Shown here: in pieces, positions 58,352 to 64,000 of the stretch
How positions within the stretch are numbered: the stretch's first letter is position 1
How the letters are laid out: every line of letters starts with the position of its first letter
Assembly (NCBI RefSeq): GCF_009730915.1
Contig: NC_052484.1
Coordinates: 248,001-312,000 of the forward strand
From: Dioscorea cayenensis subsp. rotundata
Lineage: Eukaryota > Streptophyta > Magnoliopsida > Dioscoreales > Dioscoreaceae
Reading direction: 5' to 3'
DNA: 64,000 bases
The notes under the pieces: generated by a model
The model's input: the letters and a program-made list of their open reading frames with translations, nothing else
Database searches by the model: none
Told to the model about the DNA's origin: nothing
Position numbers and translations under genes: made by a program

Positions 58352-61300
58352 CTACTCGATGCTCCGATCTGGTGCCTCCTCGGCAGTGCTATCCCCCCTG
58401 TCTCTCTGGTTCTTCGACTCAAGGAACTCCAGGCTGCGCCTGACAGTAGCCATGGTGTCGTCTAATCTCGCCTTAGCGCCATCTGCAAGTGCATCGAACC
58501 ATGATAGAAGCATACGATTAATACATAGCAGAATGCAGTAGGAAGACATGAATTTATCATTAAAGATTCTATCATTGCGAGCAATCCAAATATTCCATAA
58601 TAACGCCTTAACCACTAAGTCCACAACAGCCCTACTGTTTGGCCCCACTGAACCCCGCCACTCCCTCCACACACAATTCATAGCACTCGGGGGCGCAGGG
58701 AAGCCAAGAAGCCTGCCAAAGAAACCCCACACCTCCCTAGCAATCGGACATTGAAGGAAGAGATGGTCCACAGATTCCACATCCGCATGACACATGACAC
58801 AGGTTGCGGTCGGAAGCTTATTGCATCGTCTTAATTCCAGGTTTTCCAGTGTCAAAATCCTATTTTTCCAAACCAACCATGCGAAAATGTTAATCTTCTT
58901 TGGGCATTTACTTTTCCAGAAGAAATTTGCTATTTCACACCTCGCACCCCCATCATTAAGAAAATTGTAAAGCGATTTAACCGAAAAAACCCCGTTGCCA
59001 TTAAGCGCCCAACATTTCCTGTCCCTCACCCCGTTACCACAATTCCTCCACCTATCTCTGATTTGAACTAACTCTGCATCCTCACAGAACGGGTACTCCT
59101 CAAGCAAGTGGGCCAAATCCATGAAAGAAGCGTCTTGCTGCCTACAGCTTCTGTAGAGTTCATTCCAAACATACATAGGTGCTCTGCCTTTGAGCCATCT
59201 ATCTTTCCAGAACAAAGTGTCCGTGCCAGAATGAATTACACTAGAAACGCAGCACCGCAAGGCCGGGTACACGCTCAGGACCCCACGCCAGAAGTACGAC
59301 ATCCGACCCCTCCTTTTAGGGAACAGATCCCCACTACTGCTTCCATAATTAAAGTGGATGATCTCAGCCCCTCCCCAATTACTATTATTAATTAACTTCC
59401 ACCCCCATTTTCCTAGTAAAGCCTGGTTGAAGTTCTGAAGATCAAGAATCCCCCAGCCACCTTGCTCCCTGGAGCGACACAGCGCTTTCCAGCTGACTAA
59501 TCTAACCCCAGGTTTATCAATATCCGGTCCTGACCATAAAAAGTCCCTTCTGATCCGATCAATTGCTTTAATCACCCACGCAGGCAAGCGAAAAAGAGAC
59601 ATCCAGTATGTTGGGATCGCCGTCAACACAGAGTTTAACAGGGTGATCCGCCCTCCAATAGATAGATGCCTACTTTTCCACGAAGTTAAACGCCGCCGCA
59701 CTTTAGCAATTAGGCCCTCCCAATCCTGCTTTCGAGGCCTCCCCCCCGAGATTGGAATGCCTAAGTAAACTACCGGTAAGAGTCCTACCTCGCAATTCAG
59801 AGTCAACGCCGCTGCCTCCGCAGGAAACAACCCTTTCCTTACCGAGTAAAGACACGTCTTAGAGAAGTTCACCTGAAGGCCAGACAAACCTTCGAACAGG
59901 AGTAAAATTAATTTGAGGATTCTGAGGTCTTCCAAACCACCCGAAGAGAAGATCAACAGGTCGTCAGCGTAATGAAGGTTACATCTATTTTTAGCAGATC
60001 CAAGCGGCACCCCCACCAACACCCTGGAAGCTAGGGCGTGCTCAAACATCGCGCTAAGCACATCAGTTACCAAGATGAAAAGCAAAGGTGATAACGGGTC
60101 CCCTTGCCTCAGGCCACGAAGATAACGAATATAACCATTCGGCGATCCATTAATCAGCACATTAGCTTTAGTGGAGGAAAGAATGGTCCCAATCCACCCC
60201 AACCACTTGGTGCCGAAGCCCCGTGCTTTAAGCAAGTCCAGTAAAAATTCCCAGTCCACCAGGTCAAACGCCTTTGCAAAATCCACTTTCAGTATGCACC
60301 CCGGGAGTCTCCTTTTATTCATGCTAAAAATCAATTCCTCAGCAATCGCCACATTGTCCAAGATGCATCTCCCCTTTAGAAAAGCAGATTGAGAATTGTC
60401 CACTAGCGCGTCCATCACCTTGCTAAGTCTAGTAGCCAGAATCTTAGAAACAATCTTGAGAGATGAATTGATAAGGCTGATGGGTCTGTAGTCCCCCGTG
60501 GTTTCTGGTGACTCCACCTTGGGGATGAGCACAATGTTGGCCCAGTTAATCCTTTCTAAATTAGCTCTTCCAAGGTAGAAATCCTCGCAAAGCTTGAAAA
60601 TGTCTCCCTTAATCGTCTCCCAGAATTTCTTGAAAAAATGGATCGGGAAACCGTCCGGCCCAGGAGCTTTGTCCCCCCCTAGGCTGAAAACCGCTTCCTT
60701 AACTTCCGTCATCGTAAAAGGCCTTTCCAACCCACCCAAATCCACGTGTCGCTTGTTTGTCAGGAGCTTAGAGAAATCCACCTTGAAACGCAACGCTCGC
60801 TTACTACCAAATTGTTGATGAAAGCGATTAACAAACATTCTTCCAACATCTTTTGGGTCCGAGATGAGCCTTCCCTCTTGATAGAAACCTGGGATAAGGT
60901 TCCGACATTTCCTCCCATTCGCCACCGAGTGGAAAAATTTAGTGTTACCGTCGCCTTCCTGCAGCCACTGGAGTCTCGACCTTTGCCGCCAGTAAATTTC
61001 CTCTTGCTTGCGAATCTCATCTAATGATTTCAGAAGGTGCAGTTCCTGTGCAAGTTCCCCCGATAACAAGATTCTCTCTTCTTTTAGGACATCCAACTTC
61101 TCCACCTCATGTAGTAAATCTAACTTCTTAAGCTTGATAGACCCAAAGCACTCTTTGGACCATCGCCGCAGCCGTTCCCTAAGGCCAGCAAGTTTCTTGG
61201 CAACCACGAAAGCACCACAGCCAGATGGAGTCATCTCATTCCACCAAAGCTTGACAAGGTCCATAAACCCCTCCGCCATAAACCAAACTAGCTCAAACCT

Positions 61301-62026
61301 GAAGTTTCTAGGAATAGAGTAGAATCTTCCCACTTCAAGTCGAATTGGGACGTGATCAGACCCAAGCCTCGGAAGGCTATTTTGGACCATACGAGGGAAG
61401 CTCTCAGACCAGGCGATATTCACAAAGAATCTGTCCAATTTCACCCAAACTGGATCCACCTGCCCGTTGGTCCAAGAATACCTCCTCCCAACAGCCGGTG
61501 GTTCCCGGAGATTGCCGTCTTGAAGAAAACGATTAGCAGCTTGAATCTCCAACAAGTTCGGGACCCCCGACGGTTTGTCCTCAACGGAGAAAATGGCATT
61601 GAAATCCCCACATATTACCCAGGGAATCAGGGGATCACCAGCACAACCCCGTAACTCCTCCCAGAACGCGAATTTCAGCTCCCTCGCGATAGGACCGTAC
61701 ACTGAAGTGCATCTCCAACGGAAATTATCTCTCTTGTCGCAAAACTCCAATGTAATACTATAGATCCCCACCTGTTCAAGCTTTCCCTCGATATGAGCCC
61801 CATTCCACCCAACTATCATACCTCCTGACGTCCCGTTAGCTGGCGCGATGGCGTATTGATCCAACCTCGAACCCCCAATTTCCCTCCACACCACTTGCGA
61901 GACCGACTTAAGCTTGGACTCTTGTAAGCAGCACACATCGGCATGGTGGAGACATAGAAAATCTTTAACAAGAAATCTTTTTGCCGGTCTCCCCAAACCC
62001 CTAACATTCCAGGTGATAATATTCAT
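58352..62026 (-). CDS. LINE ORF2: endonuclease and reverse transcriptase
   Basis: An uninterrupted 1224-residue polyprotein for target-primed reverse transcription. An AP-like endonuclease fills about residues 1-230 (NIITWNVRGLG, CCLQESK, VICGDFNAIF, GSDHVPIRLE). The reverse transcriptase follows at about 420-760, with PGPDGFPIHFFKKFW, LRQGDPLSPLLFIL and the catalytic HYADDLLIF. A zf-RVT zinc-binding region near the C-terminus reads CPKKINIFAWLVWKNRILT, then CVMCHADVESVDHLFLQCP. No RNase H domain follows. I place the start at the ATG at 62026, which overlaps the ORF1 stop as ATGA; two further in-frame codons upstream (TTG TTT) have no ATG. All catalytic blocks visible to me are intact. Confidence 0.95.
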   Translation of the reverse strand: MNIITWNVRGLGRPAKRFLVKDFLCLHHADVCCLQESKLKSVSQVVWREIGGSRLDQYAIAPANGTSGGMIVGWNGAHIEGKLEQVGIYSITLEFCDKRDNFRWRCTSVYGPIARELKFAFWEELRGCAGDPLIPWVICGDFNAIFSVEDKPSGVPNLLEIQAANRFLQDGNLREPPAVGRRYSWTNGQVDPVWVKLDRFFVNIAWSESFPRMVQNSLPRLGSDHVPIRLEVGRFYSIPRNFRFELVWFMAEGFMDLVKLWWNEMTPSGCGAFVVAKKLAGLRERLRRWSKECFGSIKLKKLDLLHEVEKLDVLKEERILLSGELAQELHLLKSLDEIRKQEEIYWRQRSRLQWLQEGDGNTKFFHSVANGRKCRNLIPGFYQEGRLISDPKDVGRMFVNRFHQQFGSKRALRFKVDFSKLLTNKRHVDLGGLERPFTMTEVKEAVFSLGGDKAPGPDGFPIHFFKKFWETIKGDIFKLCEDFYLGRANLERINWANIVLIPKVESPETTGDYRPISLINSSLKIVSKILATRLSKVMDALVDNSQSAFLKGRCILDNVAIAEELIFSMNKRRLPGCILKVDFAKAFDLVDWEFLLDLLKARGFGTKWLGWIGTILSSTKANVLINGSPNGYIRYLRGLRQGDPLSPLLFILVTDVLSAMFEHALASRVLVGVPLGSAKNRCNLHYADDLLIFSSGGLEDLRILKLILLLFEGLSGLQVNFSKTCLYSVRKGLFPAEAAALTLNCEVGLLPVVYLGIPISGGRPRKQDWEGLIAKVRRRLTSWKSRHLSIGGRITLLNSVLTAIPTYWMSLFRLPAWVIKAIDRIRRDFLWSGPDIDKPGVRLVSWKALCRSREQGGWGILDLQNFNQALLGKWGWKLINNSNWGGAEIIHFNYGSSSGDLFPKRRGRMSYFWRGVLSVYPALRCCVSSVIHSGTDTLFWKDRWLKGRAPMYVWNELYRSCRQQDASFMDLAHLLEEYPFCEDAELVQIRDRWRNCGNGVRDRKCWALNGNGVFSVKSLYNFLNDGGARCEIANFFWKSKCPKKINIFAWLVWKNRILTLENLELRRCNKLPTATCVMCHADVESVDHLFLQCPIAREVWGFFGRLLGFPAPPSAMNCVWREWRGSVGPNSRAVVDLVVKALLWNIWIARNDRIFNDKFMSSYCILLCINRMLLSWFDALADGAKARLDDTMATVRRSLEFLESKNQRDRGDSTAEEAPDRSIE

Positions 62027-64000
62027 AAACAATGTTCTGAGACGCGGACCTCAGAAGAGGTCTCCGCCTGACCTGTCACTTGGTGAGTACGGGCCAACTC
62101 TAGAACCCGTAGACTGTTCAAGCTAACACTAGCTGAGTCGGTAAAGTCAATACCACAAGCATTGCAATAACGAATAAGTTGTTCATTAGTCCAATCGGAA
62201 ATAAGAAGAGGTTTAGGTTTTGTACCTTCCGTCACCCCTTCTTGCACTGTTTTCTTCTTAGTTGACCTCGGCGGTTCGGGAATAAATCCAGCCTCCGCAT
62301 TAAATCTGGAGGACGGCTTCTTTTGTCTCTCACTTCTTCTGGAGCCCACAGGAGGTTCCTTGCCACCAGCAGAGCTGCTCACTTGCAACCCTGGTAGCAG
62401 TTCCCGCAGATTCCGCGCAAACTCCGAGACCGAGTCATCTGAATCTTCATCCCCTTCTGAGGTCAATTTATCAGCCGACAATGAGTCCCCATGCCCTTCT
62501 TGCAAATCCGGAACACTTGGCCTTTCACACTTGTCTCCTCTCAGACTGACAGGAAATAGGGCCCACACTCCCTCTGAGAGCTTCCAAATAAAACCTGTTG
62601 GCGGGACCACCTCTGGTTGCACCGTGACATCTCCAAAATCAATATTGGACGGGATGTCAAAAACTTCTAATCCGCCCCCCATCAGGGAATTCTCCCCAGT
62701 CAAAGGGTGTCTCCCCCTGCTCTGTAAATCCCTCTCCCGGCTGACCAAGGTCCCAGAGCTGTGTATAGGGCCCCCCATGCTCCTATCAACCTCACAAAGA
62801 AGGAGAGGGTCGCCTGACCCAAATTTAACCTCATCCAGCCCATCCTCTTGAATCAGGCCCAGATCATGGCCCACTTCCTCCGCAATTGGGTCCAAGCCCA
62901 TCAACCTCTCACCAGGCCCAGAAGAAGCCACAGTTGGGCTTAACCCCAATCGCCAGTCAGACCCAACTAGTTGACTCGCCTTAACCGCCTCATAATCCTT
63001 AACCTGTTCCAGCATTAAATCCTCCACTCCCGCGTCAACCTCGGACTGGGTGAGAGCGTCCACCTCGTCCGCGACAACCTCGTCATCGTCCGCGTCGACA
63101 GCGACAACCTCGACCACCCTCTGCTTGCCAAGTGTCACAGCCCTATCAGCAGCCCCAGCAACCGGGCGCTTCACTCTCCACGCGACACGTTCATCCCTCG
63201 AGCTACGCCCCTTCACCGCATCATGTCGCATCTCATCCTCAAGCTCGGAGACCCGAGCCCCACTGGCCAGCGTGCAAAGACCAACGGTCCGAGCCACGAC
63301 GGTCGGCCGACGAGGTCCTCCCTCTGGTGGACCACCGTGAAGGTTCAGCCGTGAACCTTCTCCGCGGGAGCTTAGCTCGACCAGCGGGGTACTGCCGAGA
63401 TCCTCTCCGTGGGAGCTACGCTCAACCGACGGCGACTGCAACGAGGGCAAGCTCCCTTTCTCATTCTTGTCCTCCGCTCGACGCTGCAAAATCGTGATCC
63501 CTCCTCTTCTAACCGGCACCCCAGTCTTACTTCCACCTTCCCCCGACCTCTCCATCGTGATGCCCTTCCTCCTTTCATCCCCTCTCAGTCCCTCACCCGC
63601 GACGGGGGCCATCGTCGATTTACCTTTCTCCTCCATCACCTCTCTCTGAGGAAGAGGTCTCTCCGTTGCCAAAACTCCCCCATTCCTGATCGTCTCCCAC
63701 AGCACATACCTCCCCGACGTGCGACAGAACTCTGGCAGCACACCTCTCTCCTCCGTGAAGAGAATAAAATACCTTCTCATGCCGAAAGAGAAATCTAGTT
63801 CCATTGGCAACACCACCCCCCGTCGTCGCCTCACCAACGCCTTCACGAACTTCTTATGTGGCTCCGACGCCTTCGACAGTGTGATGAGGTCACCAACTGG
63901 CCGCAACACCTGTTCGATGATGCGCCAGCACCACCCGTGAAGCGGGAGGTTCCAAATCGAGATCCACTGCCCCTCCCCATCAGCGCGGCCGGAAGTCCCC
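62023..64000 (-). CDS. LINE ORF1 (nucleic acid-binding protein), partial
   Basis: The frame is open from the right edge (start outside) to TGA at 62025-62023, at least 659 residues. The part nearest the edge reads WISIWNLPLHGWCWRIIEQV, like the DUF4283-type RNA-binding domain found in plant LINE ORF1 and retroelement-derived proteins. The middle is long, charged and low in order, rich in Glu, Asp, Gly and Ser. The C-terminal end has a short conserved-looking block (WTNEQLIRYCNACGIDFTDS). I see no CCHC zinc knuckle in the visible part. The stop overlaps the ORF2 start by ATGA. Confidence 0.88.
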   Translation of the reverse strand, partial: GTSGRADGEGQWISIWNLPLHGWCWRIIEQVLRPVGDLITLSKASEPHKKFVKALVRRRRGVVLPMELDFSFGMRRYFILFTEERGVLPEFCRTSGRYVLWETIRNGGVLATERPLPQREVMEEKGKSTMAPVAGEGLRGDERRKGITMERSGEGGSKTGVPVRRGGITILQRRAEDKNEKGSLPSLQSPSVERSSHGEDLGSTPLVELSSRGEGSRLNLHGGPPEGGPRRPTVVARTVGLCTLASGARVSELEDEMRHDAVKGRSSRDERVAWRVKRPVAGAADRAVTLGKQRVVEVVAVDADDDEVVADEVDALTQSEVDAGVEDLMLEQVKDYEAVKASQLVGSDWRLGLSPTVASSGPGERLMGLDPIAEEVGHDLGLIQEDGLDEVKFGSGDPLLLCEVDRSMGGPIHSSGTLVSRERDLQSRGRHPLTGENSLMGGGLEVFDIPSNIDFGDVTVQPEVVPPTGFIWKLSEGVWALFPVSLRGDKCERPSVPDLQEGHGDSLSADKLTSEGDEDSDDSVSEFARNLRELLPGLQVSSSAGGKEPPVGSRRSERQKKPSSRFNAEAGFIPEPPRSTKKKTVQEGVTEGTKPKPLLISDWTNEQLIRYCNACGIDFTDSASVSLNSLRVLELARTHQVTGQAETSSEVRVSEHCL

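Larger units (their letters stand above)
58139..64000 (-). mobile_element. L1-type LINE, near full length, cut by the window edge
   Basis: The 3' end lies at left: a tail of AAAAT units (58150-58184 as TTTTA on +), preceded by the GTGGTTTATCCACCTTTTC motif. Moving right come a ~150-bp A-rich 3' UTR, an intact ORF2 (58352-62026) and an intact ORF1 (62023 to the edge). G+C is far higher than in the surrounding DNA. The intact frames indicate recent insertion. The 5' UTR and the far target duplication lie outside the window. Confidence 0.95.

Noticed and set aside
58368-63940. Many plus-strand open frames of 60-163 codons across the LINE
   Set aside because: They are shadows of the minus-strand ORF1 and ORF2, whose high G+C lowers stop frequency on the opposite strand.

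Overview
The window is nuclear DNA of a flowering plant. The evidence is spliced genes with GT-AG and occasional GC-AG introns, plant-type orthologues (PP2A B'', eL14, ribophorin II, an At1g08610-like PPR protein, a plant ssSPT, PRP16), AT-rich spacers, and plant transposons (hAT and Stowaway MITEs, a SINE, L1-type LINEs). A monocot is my guess, but the sequence does not prove it. Two runs of exactly 1000 N (32350-32349+1000 and 39358-40357) are assembly gap placeholders.

Layout, left to right. 1182-1820 (+) is the 3' end of a PP2A B'' regulatory subunit gene, with a probable intron in its 3' UTR. 4852-9631 (+) is a five-exon gene for a 1022-aa protein with RRM-like folds, whose large exon carries two internal tandem duplications. 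10251-12844 (-) is the complete ribosomal protein eL14 gene; its second intron holds a higher-order tandem repeat. A repeat-rich spacer follows, with a hAT MITE, a tRNA-like SINE and a LINE remnant. 17550-19819 (+) is a dCTP pyrophosphatase (MazG-like). 21179-27360 (+) is the 19-exon ribophorin II gene, with two GC-AG introns and a MITE in the last intron. 28406-30091 (-) is an intronless-CDS PPR gene with a 5' UTR intron full of ~180-bp repeats.

After the first gap, 33.5-34.9 kb is a ~20-bp minisatellite enclosing a strikingly GC-rich island. 36688-37823 (+) is a small-subunit serine palmitoyltransferase gene behind a G-box/ABRE pair. The second gap is followed by about 8 kb with no gene that I can support. 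48466-54530 (+) is a decayed, intron-containing copy of the PRP16 DEAH helicase gene, with a hAT-like element in one intron. 55858-56187 (-) encodes a small single-pass membrane protein. From 58.14 kb to the right edge lies an L1-type LINE on the minus strand with intact ORF1 (cut by the edge) and ORF2, joined by an ATGA stop-start overlap.

The host genes are unrelated housekeeping genes (splicing, ribosome, nucleotide hygiene, ER glycosylation, sphingolipid synthesis, organelle RNA); nothing suggests a cluster or pathway. The more interesting material is in the repeats: several LINE 3' stubs share a hairpin-like terminal motif with the full-length element, two introns have been colonised by tandem repeats, and one RRM protein gene is growing by internal duplication. 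I do not see a convincing new multi-gene system.
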